Shown: positions 1 through 6,563 of the stretch, piece after piece | How the letters are laid out: each line of letters begins with the position of its first letter | Position numbering within the stretch: the stretch's first letter is position 1 | DNA from: Polyangiaceae bacterium | Lineage (GTDB): Bacteria; Myxococcota_A; Polyangia; Polyangiales; Polyangiaceae | Assembly: GCA_022447485.1 (NCBI GenBank) | Contig: JAKVCH010000061.1 | Span: forward strand, 1-11,424 | Length of the DNA stretch: 11,424 bases | Reading direction: 5' to 3' | Program-made: the position numbers and the translations under genes | Notes under the pieces: model-generated | What the model was told of the DNA's origin: nothing | Database searches by the model: none | The model's input: only the letters and a program-made list of their open reading frames with translations

Positions 1-78
1 CGAGAAAGCGCCGAGAAACTAGCGAACCGACGCAAGAGGGCAGACTCGAAAAGCCGCGCCTCGATCTGCTGGATCTAG
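1..78 (+). CDS. possible 3' end of an upstream gene
   Basis: One plus-strand frame is open from base 1 and ends at a TAG at 76-78, coding for about 25 residues rich in Arg, Lys, Ser and Ala. If real, this is the C-terminal tail of a gene that starts before the window. Its stop would overlap the stop of the minus-strand gene at 75 in a CTAG palindrome. Another plus-strand frame is also open across this stretch and the sequence is too short to judge coding quality, so this is only a candidate. No domain is recognisable. Confidence 0.22.
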   Translation, partial: RESAEKLANRRKRADSKSRASICWI

Positions 79-281
79 AGCTGGTAAATCGCGACCCCGC
101 GTTCAACTTCTTGCCGCTCGTCCTGAGGAGCTTCGCCGGGATGGGGGCCGACACCAGGGCGATGAACGCCTGCACCATCCGTTCCAGACTCGTCCAAGGG
201 AAGTTGCAGAACGGGGCGCTCAATTCGTGAACGGTTCTCTTCTCTTTGGCGAATTTGGTCGATGATGAAAGATGGCAGCAT
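75..281 (-). CDS. small uncharacterised protein with RGVAIYQL-like C-terminus (68 aa)
   Basis: This short protein has three visible parts: a hydrophobic then charged N-terminus (MLPSFIIDQIRQREE), a Pro/Gly/His-rich low-complexity middle, and a terminal ERGVAIYQL. That layout (a FIIxQI(R)xRE head, a proline-containing linker and an RGVxIxxL end) recalls short uncharacterised proteins I remember from Myxococcota-type genomes; this was not checked by a search. The ATG at 281 is chosen because AGGAGG (complement at 286-291) lies 4 nt upstream. An in-frame ATG at 299 has no such site. There is no signal peptide, membrane segment or known domain. The function is unknown. It is transcribed away from the DUF4350 gene. 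Confidence 0.62.
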   Translation of the reverse strand: MLPSFIIDQIRQREENRSRIERPVLQLPLDESGTDGAGVHRPGVGPHPGEAPQDERQEVERGVAIYQL

Positions 282-285
282 ATTT

Positions 286-293
286 CCTCCTCT
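286..293 (-). promoter_or_regulatory. strong Shine-Dalgarno site for the small protein
   Basis: On the minus strand the sequence reads AGAGGAGG, followed by AAAT and the ATG at 281. It is one of the best ribosome binding sites in the window, and it decides the start in favour of 281 over the in-frame ATG at 299. Confidence 0.75.
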
Positions 294-299
294 ACCCAT

Positions 300-327
300 A
301 CTGTAACCACCCAGCGGTCAGCTGCAA
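300..327 (-). promoter_or_regulatory. weak candidate promoter for the small protein
   Basis: On the minus strand TTGCAG (322-327) and TACAGT (300-305) are separated by 16 bp. They match the sigma-70 -35 and -10 consensus at 3 of 6 and 4 of 6 bases. Transcription would begin shortly before the Shine-Dalgarno site at 286-293. This is a consensus match by eye only. Confidence 0.22.
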
Positions 328-379
328 CCTGTTTCAAGAAAAGGAACGGATCGGGTGTTCAGGATTCAAACTTCCTCGA

Positions 380-408
380 TTGAAAATTGCGAAAACAGCC
401 GATTTCAT
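380..408 (+). promoter_or_regulatory. candidate sigma-70-type promoter for the DUF4350-moxR pair
   Basis: TTGAAA (380-385) matches the -35 consensus at 5 of 6 bases. After a 17-bp spacer, TTTCAT (403-408) matches the -10 consensus at 4 of 6. The predicted transcript start near 415 gives a leader of about 29 nt to the ATG at 444. It would leave the upstream TTG at 387 untranscribed. The promoter is inferred from spacing and match only. Confidence 0.35.
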
Positions 409-443
409 CGACGAAATGCACTGATAATCCTAAAAGGCATTTC

Positions 444-1625
444 ATGGGAGCAAAAACAGGCACCAGTGTAACGAAAAAACCTACACCTAGCGTAGCCAGC
501 TATTTTGCCAAAGCCTCCCTTGAAAGCCCCCGCAAGAGAAAGCAAAGAGCCAAGCGAATCCTCGCTGAAAGACGACTGGGTCTGACGAGGATTGGCCTTT
601 GCCTGACCATCAGCCTCACCATCAGCCTGGCCCAAGCGAGCCAAGACGGCGAGGCATTTTCGACGGCGAATGATGATTGGGATGGCTACAGCCAACTTGC
701 TCGAATTGCCCAAGAAGAATTGGGAGCTCATCGAGTTCACCTCCTCGGCGAGCTCGATTACAGCAAACTTCGACCGAACGACACCCTCCTGATTGCAGCA
801 CCTCAAGGAGAGCTCAATCATATTGCACTGATCAAGTTTCTTCAATCTGGGGGCAGATTAATCATTGCGGACGACATCGGCAAAGCCTCGAAATTTTTGG
901 AAGAATTTAAAATTGGGACGCGTCAAGCGCCCATGAACCCTGTCCGTGCTTTGCTGGACAACCCTTCGCTTGCGCTTGCAACGCCAACCATCTTGAGCAG
1001 CGCGCCAGGGAAAGAAATGCGACACCCCCTCGTTCATGGCATCGCAGAAGTTGTCACAAACCACTCTGGTGCGTTCCAACACCCTTCCCTTTCATCGTTA
1101 TTGGCAATTAAAACAGAAGATGGTGAACGCGCTGATATCGCCATCTCGGCAATCATTGCTGGCAAAGGTCGTCTGATCGCGATTGCAGATCCAAGTCTCT
1201 TCATCAACTTTATGTTGCGCTATCCAGGGAACCGTCAGTTCGCTAAAAACCTATTCATCCAGATCAAAGCAGAAATTTCGGCCCAGCCAGCTTCAAGCGG
1301 TGACCTCTATCTTTGCACAGGCAACTTTCTCCAAGTTGGTTCTTTCGGCTCGGAGCCATCTCTCAGGCAACTCTTGCAATCTCAACTGCAAGAGTTGAAA
1401 AAAGAGCTGCAGAAGATCCAAGGCCAAGGACTACCAGCTCAAGCCTATCAGGTAGCAACGACTCTCCTGGCCATTCTCTTGCTTTCCCAACTACTCCGGC
1501 TCAGAGACATCCGAGTTCTTTGGAAACGCTCAACCCACGCTTCTAAGTCAAAGCAGAAAATAATTCAGCAAAATCAAACCAAAGACGTCCCCAAAAAACG
1601 GCTCAAGAAACCTTTCTTCGCCTGA
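444..1625 (+). CDS. DUF4350 domain-containing membrane protein (393 aa)
   Basis: The protein carries a DUF4350-type domain, a fold related to class I glutamine amidotransferase-like proteins without proven enzymatic activity. With ATG 444 as residue 1, the domain starts at DDWDGYSQLARIAQEELG (about 77-94). It continues through LLIAAPQGEL (115-124) and GGRLIIADD (136-144), and ends at KGRLIAIADPSLFIN (241-255) and GNRQFAKNL (262-270). A hydrophobic stretch at about 50-66 ending in AQA suggests a signal sequence or anchor after an unusually long, very basic N-region. Residues 335-352 form a clear transmembrane helix before a Lys-rich cytoplasmic tail. An upstream in-frame TTG at 387 would add 19 residues; ATG 444 is preferred because AAAGG lies 6-7 nt before it and a candidate promoter fits. 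The moxR gene follows after 65 bp, the usual company of DUF4350. The biochemical role is unknown. Confidence 0.78.
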   Translation: MGAKTGTSVTKKPTPSVASYFAKASLESPRKRKQRAKRILAERRLGLTRIGLCLTISLTISLAQASQDGEAFSTANDDWDGYSQLARIAQEELGAHRVHLLGELDYSKLRPNDTLLIAAPQGELNHIALIKFLQSGGRLIIADDIGKASKFLEEFKIGTRQAPMNPVRALLDNPSLALATPTILSSAPGKEMRHPLVHGIAEVVTNHSGAFQHPSLSSLLAIKTEDGERADIAISAIIAGKGRLIAIADPSLFINFMLRYPGNRQFAKNLFIQIKAEISAQPASSGDLYLCTGNFLQVGSFGSEPSLRQLLQSQLQELKKELQKIQGQGLPAQAYQVATTLLAILLLSQLLRLRDIRVLWKRSTHASKSKQKIIQQNQTKDVPKKRLKKPFFA

Positions 1626-1626
1626 G

Positions 1627-1642
1627 TTCACGAAGCCGTGAA
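1627..1642 (+). other. small hairpin between the DUF4350 gene and moxR
   Basis: TTCACG and CGTGAA form a perfect 6-bp stem around the 4-nt loop AAGC, starting two bases after the DUF4350 stop codon. No T-run follows, so it is not a typical intrinsic terminator. It could be an mRNA-stability element or chance. Confidence 0.3.
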
Positions 1643-1690
1643 AACGAATCAGTAGACGTTCCCCAAGCCCTTTCCTAAAGTACTCCGAAA

Positions 1691-2674
1691 ATGCCTATCT
1701 CCGAATCTCGTCTTGAATCAGCCTCCCAACTCCTGAATGCTCTCAGGCGAGAAATCACCAAAACTTACCTCGGCCAGCCAGAGGTCCTTGATGGAGTACT
1801 GATTGCTTTATTAGCGGAAGGCCATGTCCTCCTCGAAGGAGTACCAGGAGTCGCGAAAACGACACTGGCCAAGTCCTGCGCAACTGCGCTCGGCTGTCCG
1901 ATGCGCCGCATTCAGTTTACCCCTGACCTCCTACCTTCTGAAATTACGGGAAGCTATGTTTTAGACCCCCGTGATGCCTCTTTTTCACTCCGAGAAGGCC
2001 CGGTATTTTCATCGATTGTTGTGGCCGATGAAATCAACCGGGCACCCGCTAAGACCCAGGCAGCCCTCCTGGAGGCCATGCAGGAAGCACAAGTCACCAT
2101 CGAAGGCGAGAGCCGATCTCTGCCTCAGCCTTTCATGGTCATTGCCACCCAAAACCCTATCGATCTCGAGGGAACTTATCCACTTCCTGAGGCGCAACTC
2201 GATCGCTTCATGGTTCATCTTAAACTGGATTATCCATCCGAAGTAATTGAGCTGGAAATGCTCAAGACCTATGGCGCCGCAAATCCTCTCACCCAACCAG
2301 TAACGAACGCCCAGGAACTACTCAGCCTGCGTAAATTGGCAAAGGAGATTCATTGCGAAGAAGATGTCATGAATCTCGCCGTCCAGCTGTGTCGCCAGAC
2401 TCGATCCCGCTCGGAAGTTCTACTCGGTGCCAGCCCGCGAGCATCTTTAGTGTTGCTACAAGCCGCGAAAGCCTGGGCCCTCCTCTCCGCTCGCTCCTAT
2501 GTCACTCCAGAGGACATTCGTCACTGCGCAAGCCCCGTACTTTCCCACAGGCTGATCCTCCGCCATGAATTAGAGAATGATAGCTCTGTCCGGGAAAAAA
2601 TAATTCAGAATGCTTTTCACGACGCAGCAAGCCCGATAACTCGAGGCCCTATTGAATCACGCTTCGACACCTGA
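1691..2674 (+). CDS. MoxR family AAA+ ATPase (327 aa)
   Basis: This is a cytoplasmic AAA+ ATPase of the MoxR class. The family is known for chaperone-like roles in assembling or activating complexes that contain von Willebrand A proteins. The ATPase signatures are all present: Walker A GVPGVAKTT (50-58, Lys56), Walker B VVADEIN (110-116, Asp113/Glu114), sensor 1 ATQNP (152-156), an arginine-finger region LPEAQLDRF (165-173) and sensor 2 GASPRAS (247-253, Arg250). The length is normal for the family and the lid domain (about 200-310) is complete, so the enzyme should be active. ATG 1691 has no obvious Shine-Dalgarno site. The gene lies 65 bp after the DUF4350 gene on the same strand and is probably cotranscribed. 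A DUF58 protein, the usual MoxR partner, is encoded 1.9 kb downstream beyond an inverted gene. The substrate is not known. Confidence 0.92.
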   Translation: MPISESRLESASQLLNALRREITKTYLGQPEVLDGVLIALLAEGHVLLEGVPGVAKTTLAKSCATALGCPMRRIQFTPDLLPSEITGSYVLDPRDASFSLREGPVFSSIVVADEINRAPAKTQAALLEAMQEAQVTIEGESRSLPQPFMVIATQNPIDLEGTYPLPEAQLDRFMVHLKLDYPSEVIELEMLKTYGAANPLTQPVTNAQELLSLRKLAKEIHCEEDVMNLAVQLCRQTRSRSEVLLGASPRASLVLLQAAKAWALLSARSYVTPEDIRHCASPVLSHRLILRHELENDSSVREKIIQNAFHDAASPITRGPIESRFDT

Positions 2675-2679
2675 ATAAC

Positions 2680-4545
2680 TTAGAACAGTGAAACCCCGGA
2701 AGTAGCATTTGAAATTGCTAAATTTGGCATTCCAAATGCTTGACCAAAGGACACATACACCACCCCTGGCCAAGCCCGACGGTCCCCCCCCACGGGAAAC
2801 CCCCAATCAACTCGTAAGACCGAGCGTTCGGCGTGAGGAAAAAGGATGCGCCCGCCAAAACCTACGCCATAAGCGAGATTCAAGGCGGAAAAGTTATTCG
2901 GAGTCGCTCCGGCATCAACAAACGTCGCTAGCCCTACTTGCGCGGAGAGAATATCGATGGATCGGGTACGAAATTCTAGGTTGGAGGCAACAAGATTTTC
3001 TCCCTGAAACTCGTCAAAACCATAGCCACGCAAACGGTCGTTCCCCCCAAGGGAAAACGGTGATGCGTTGAGATAATTCCAGTAGCGAAAAGCGACAAGA
3101 GCATCAAAATGAAGTCTGCCGGCAACTGTTAACGGGCTGACGACTCGGGCTCTTGTCCAAAAGAGAGCCTGGTTTTGGTTTTGATTAGCAACAGTAATTG
3201 AGCTCTGTGCCATGAGTCGAGCAAATCCATTTCCCAAGGGAACTGAATAGAGCAAACCCGAATCAATGCTGAGCTGATCCCGAGTCGAACCTGTACCACG
3301 GGAAGCAGCGCTGACCCGGGTCAGCACATCGTAGCCCATGCGATAGTCTTCCTGTAAACCCAAAATTTCCAAATCAAGGGTTCTCAAAAAACGAGTCCGA
3401 TAAACTCGCAGCTGAGCAAATGGGCTCAGTCGAGTATCGCTGACCGGCAAGACATCCCGGATAAAAGCCGCTTGAGCTTGAGGACTGAACTCGGCAAGAC
3501 CAATCGGGCGATACTCCCGACTGGAAATCTCGAACCCGAAGGTCAAGTCTCGCTTATGCAAGACCCCCCAAGAACGAGTCAGATAATAATTCGCCGCCAG
3601 AATTTCTGTTCGATAAACCTCTGGAATCCGTTCTTCCGCGCCGTCGGCATCTTGAAACTCGTAAAGACGAATATCTGAGCCGCGATACCTTCGCGTCGTT
3701 TCTACTCGCCATGCTAGTTGAGTCCCTGTTCCCCAAGGCGAGTATCTCGAATAGAGAGGATAGAGAATGGATAGGGAGCCTGATGAACCCTCATAAGCAT
3801 TCGTATCGCGGTTGAAAGACACGCTCGTATCAAAGCCAACCCACCAGCGACTCCCCGCCATCCGCGGATAAACCACTCGCGTGCCCAACGAATAGCGATC
3901 TCTCTCCAGAAGATAGAGGAGACCAAGGTCTAAATGTAAGCCTGCGAGATTTTCTTCAGCAGGATTGAGGAGCAGGTATTCCAGACCATCACCACCAAAC
4001 CCAAAATCAGAGTTAATACGCAGACTCCAAACGTCTTTCACGACTACGATCAGCCGGGTTTTGTCGGGCGCACTACCTTTCGCTGCAATCACATTAGCGA
4101 CAGAAAGCTGGCGGAGCGACCGAAGGTTCCTCTCTGTCTCCTTGACCTTGCCCACATCATAGAGTTCTCCGGGATTCACCAATGTCTCTTGACGAATAAT
4201 CCAATCCCGACTTTTAGAATGAAAGATATTGAAAAAGGTGGGAATTGGATCCCGAGCATCGAAGACCGGAAGAATATAGACATCAATCGATTCGATTTCC
4301 TTTCCCTCTGGATGAGGTTCCGCCTTCCACCCAAAATGAGCCAATGCCTCTTTTGCAATCGAGTCTTCCAGGGCCGAGCGCTGTCCTCCGGCGGGAGGGG
4401 CTGAGTTTGACGAGGATGCTCCTCCTGTGGTTTCGGCCCAGCTCCAACTCCCAGAAAACAGCAAGAGAAACAGACATTTCCACCAGATTTTCGAGGCTGG
4501 TCCTCCCCACTTCCGGAGAATCTGCTGAGGAGTAAGCAATGCCAT
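2680..4545 (-). CDS. Omp85/BamA-like outer-membrane protein with one apparent POTRA (621 aa)
   Basis: This is a predicted outer-membrane beta-barrel of the Omp85 superfamily, whose members insert or translocate proteins at the outer membrane. The hydrophobic segment at 23-37 ending SWSWA before ETT is a signal peptide. A Ser/Gly/Pro-rich linker follows. Residues of about 86-172 look like a single POTRA domain, with the second half covering RQETLVNPGELYD to RLIVVVKD. From about 175 on, alternating aromatic beta-strands form the barrel. Family landmarks are RGYGFDEFQGEN (506-517, the conserved Omp85 loop) and TFVDAG (541-546). A typical last strand VVYVSFGQAF (595-604) is followed by 17 extra residues ending in Phe. 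BamA has five POTRAs and TamA three, so this is a shorter relative. The ATG start has a weak ribosome site. The gene converges on moxR with a 5-bp gap and diverges from the DUF58 gene. The substrate is unknown. Confidence 0.8.
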   Translation of the reverse strand: MALLTPQQILRKWGGPASKIWWKCLFLLLFSGSWSWAETTGGASSSNSAPPAGGQRSALEDSIAKEALAHFGWKAEPHPEGKEIESIDVYILPVFDARDPIPTFFNIFHSKSRDWIIRQETLVNPGELYDVGKVKETERNLRSLRQLSVANVIAAKGSAPDKTRLIVVVKDVWSLRINSDFGFGGDGLEYLLLNPAEENLAGLHLDLGLLYLLERDRYSLGTRVVYPRMAGSRWWVGFDTSVSFNRDTNAYEGSSGSLSILYPLYSRYSPWGTGTQLAWRVETTRRYRGSDIRLYEFQDADGAEERIPEVYRTEILAANYYLTRSWGVLHKRDLTFGFEISSREYRPIGLAEFSPQAQAAFIRDVLPVSDTRLSPFAQLRVYRTRFLRTLDLEILGLQEDYRMGYDVLTRVSAASRGTGSTRDQLSIDSGLLYSVPLGNGFARLMAQSSITVANQNQNQALFWTRARVVSPLTVAGRLHFDALVAFRYWNYLNASPFSLGGNDRLRGYGFDEFQGENLVASNLEFRTRSIDILSAQVGLATFVDAGATPNNFSALNLAYGVGFGGRILFPHAERSVLRVDWGFPVGGDRRAWPGVVYVSFGQAFGMPNLAISNATSGVSLF

Positions 4546-4577
4546 GTACTAAAAGTCTATCAGTGGAGTAAGGGTGA

Positions 4578-4589
4578 CTGCTATAGCAG
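4578..4589. promoter_or_regulatory. perfect 12-bp palindrome between divergent omp85-like and DUF58 genes
   Basis: CTGCTATAGCAG reads identically on both strands. It lies in the 48-bp gap between the start codons of the outer-membrane protein gene (4545) and the DUF58 gene (4594), four bases before the latter. Its centre TATAGC resembles a -10 hexamer in both directions, but no good -35 element is visible at standard distance. It could be an operator or part of overlapping divergent promoters. Function is inferred from position only. Confidence 0.35.
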
Positions 4590-4593
4590 AGTT

Positions 4594-6069
4594 GTGCACT
4601 TGCAGCCGACGTCGACAGCTATCCAGCTCGCGCTCTGGGGAATACTCCTCCTGGGCTCCGGGATACTCAGCGAATCGAAGCAACTCACGGCTTGGGGTTG
4701 CTTTTTATTGGTTGGCGTCGCTTTGGCCAGAAGCGTCGCAAGGTTAAGCGTAGCCCGAGCCCGCGCCGCTGGGTTCGAAATGCTTTGGCTCCGCAATCAA
4801 CGAATCACCCATTTACAGAGAAATAATCTTGTTCGTATCACTCTCTGCTTGAGAAACCGCGACACTCTTCCAACGAAGTTTCATGACCTACGGCTGACTC
4901 ATAGTCCCGGCTTAACGGTGGACCCAGAGATCAGTGAAGGAGAAATTCCGCCGCTGAGTGAACTCAGAATTGGCATAGATATTCGAGCGCACCAGCTGGG
5001 CTCTCACGGTATTCTCGGAGTCATCCTCCAGACGGTACGGGCACCCGGACTCCACACAACCCCTCTTTCCTTTACCAACCCTCACCTGATCAGAGTTGCC
5101 CCGCAAATACCTGTCCGCAGCCAGGCTATTTCAAGCTATCGACAACAACAACTCGGTCCATCCGGCCGCTTTCCCAGCAGGCGAAAAGGTCAGCACGGTG
5201 GTTTCTTCGAACTCCGAGATTATCAGCGCGGAGACCCTTTTTCTAAGATTGCCTGGCGAGCGAGTGCTCGGCAAGCAAAGTTGATCGTTTTGGAAGAAGA
5301 AGACGAAGTGGATGAAAGGCTCTGGATCATCGTCGACGTATCCGTCGAGTTAAGGCAGAGAAACCCTAGCGAAGGTGAAGTCAACTCATCTGCTCCTTCT
5401 ATCGATCAAATCATTGAATCAGCCCTGGGAACCGCCGCTAGTTGTCTGCGACAAGGAAGTCGCGTTGGCCTCAAGCTTGTCAGCAGTCGAGAAATTCTCT
5501 CTTTGACTCCCGAAAGAGGATTTCAACATCTTCATCGACTCGTTGGCGGCATTTTAGAGGTCTACCATGATTCTCATGCTGATCGTTCGGCAGAAAGTGA
5601 CCTCGAAGCGTGCGATAAGGCATTGAGCTGGATGCAATCCATCAACCCAAACGCGGCGGATATCGACATGAAGCACCTTGAGGAACAGTCATCATTGGCC
5701 CGTCGCCTCATCGAACAATCCCCCTGGCCGGCAAAACGCCCGTGGGCACCCACTCGTCACGGCCAAATAGCCCGTCAACTTCTATTGAGCTTTGGCATTG
5801 AGTTAACGGCATCAGCCACTCCAGAGCTACCACTAACCCGTCAACGATTGATTCAATCGCTCAATGAACTGATTCAAGAAAACCCTCGGCCATCAAGGGT
5901 CATCCTCTTTGCCGAACCTTCGCGCTTCCAGAGCCTCGCCTTCGATGAATGTCTGCAAAAGCTCCAGCGGCGAAGAATAATTCTACAATTTCCCTTAGCA
6001 AGCTATTCAGGAAAGGCTCCGCCCAATAGGCAATTTTTGAAAGATCAGACGCTAAGTTCTACATCCTAA
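4594..6069 (+). CDS. DUF58 / vWA-like membrane protein (491 aa)
   Basis: This is a DUF58 family inner-membrane protein. Two hydrophobic segments near the N-terminus (about 9-25 and 31-47) anchor it. The hallmark motif is at 204-225, including FFELRDYQRGDPFSKIAWRA, just before a von Willebrand A-like domain. The first vWA metal-site motif reads DVSVE (248-252): the expected third residue of DxSxS, a Ser, is Glu, so metal binding may be altered. The region at about 255-268 and a long stretch at about 325-385 look like charged insertions. The GTG at 4594 is the only reasonable start near the N-terminus, and no strong Shine-Dalgarno site precedes it. DUF58 proteins are usually encoded beside MoxR ATPases and thought to be their clients. 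Here the moxR gene lies upstream on the same strand, beyond the inverted omp85-like gene. The 3' end overlaps the opposing lipoprotein gene. Confidence 0.85.
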   Translation: MHLQPTSTAIQLALWGILLLGSGILSESKQLTAWGCFLLVGVALARSVARLSVARARAAGFEMLWLRNQRITHLQRNNLVRITLCLRNRDTLPTKFHDLRLTHSPGLTVDPEISEGEIPPLSELRIGIDIRAHQLGSHGILGVILQTVRAPGLHTTPLSFTNPHLIRVAPQIPVRSQAISSYRQQQLGPSGRFPSRRKGQHGGFFELRDYQRGDPFSKIAWRASARQAKLIVLEEEDEVDERLWIIVDVSVELRQRNPSEGEVNSSAPSIDQIIESALGTAASCLRQGSRVGLKLVSSREILSLTPERGFQHLHRLVGGILEVYHDSHADRSAESDLEACDKALSWMQSINPNAADIDMKHLEEQSSLARRLIEQSPWPAKRPWAPTRHGQIARQLLLSFGIELTASATPELPLTRQRLIQSLNELIQENPRPSRVILFAEPSRFQSLAFDECLQKLQRRRIILQFPLASYSGKAPPNRQFLKDQTLSSTS

Positions 6070-6563
6070 AGCACAGCGCGGACAACAAGAGCTCGATCAA
6101 TCAAGAGTAGGGGACCCTCCTCGACCCGTATCGAGTAGACACCAGTGCGCCGAGAGCTGGGCCACTCAACACGATGCTCAACAAGGCTACGATCCGAATC
6201 AATCTTTAAAATCACCTCGCGGGTCGTGCGACGACCCGCTGCACCCGGTCCTGAAAAACGAACTCGCACCTTGCGGGTAAATTTTGGACCCTCGGTGGGT
6301 GGAAAGGTCAAACGAAACCCGAAGTCAGGAAACTCTCGACCCTTGACTTCTAGCTCCCGCACTCGCTGGACTTGTCCTCCCCAAAACAGACCCGCTTCAC
6401 CCCTTGGCAAAGGCTCACGAGATGGCATGTCAGTGCAGGCAGCAACCAGAAGAATAGAAAAAACGAGCAAAAAAATGGGCCTCCATCGATAAGCATGACG
6501 ACGATGCCTCGCCTTGCAGGATGCACCCCAGGACATTTCTGACTTTCGCGCGGGCTCACTCAT
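6066..6563 (-). CDS. putative lipoprotein of unknown function (165 aa)
   Basis: A basic N-region (residues 1-28) is followed by a hydrophobic core (29-42) and a lipobox LVAAC with the acceptor Cys at 43. This predicts a signal-peptidase II-processed lipoprotein with about 123 mature residues. Thr and Asp follow the Cys. The mature part is rich in alternating hydrophobic/charged strands, such as RKVRVRFSGPG and GVYSIRVEEG, which suggests a small beta-sandwich, but no family is recognised. The ATG overlaps the rsmA stop codon as ATGA, so translation is probably coupled to rsmA. A second in-frame ATG at residue 10 would also keep the signal. Its stop (6066-6068) overlaps the stop of the convergent DUF58 gene (6067-6069). 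The function is unknown. Confidence 0.68.
   Translation of the reverse strand: MSEPARKSEMSWGASCKARHRRHAYRWRPIFLLVFSILLVAACTDMPSREPLPRGEAGLFWGGQVQRVRELEVKGREFPDFGFRLTFPPTEGPKFTRKVRVRFSGPGAAGRRTTREVILKIDSDRSLVEHRVEWPSSRRTGVYSIRVEEGPLLLIDRALVVRAVL

Noticed and set aside
387..443. TTG 387 as the start of the DUF4350 gene.
   Set aside because: There is no Shine-Dalgarno site, and it lies upstream of the best predicted transcript start. ATG 444 has AAAGG at good spacing.
405..845. A 146-codon minus-strand open frame opposite the DUF4350 gene.
   Set aside because: It is antisense to a recognised domain, its product has no motif, and there is no ribosome site; it is a shadow frame.
2704..2740. Inverted repeat AGCATTTG...CAAATGCT with a 21-nt loop near the moxR/omp85 junction, considered as a bidirectional terminator.
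   Set aside because: The stem is only 8 bp, AT-rich, with a long loop, and lies inside the barrel protein's coding region.
2709..4535. Several plus-strand open frames of 65-120 codons opposite the Omp85-like gene.
   Set aside because: Their products are low-complexity and Arg/Pro-rich without motifs, while the minus strand carries a complete signal peptide, POTRA and barrel.
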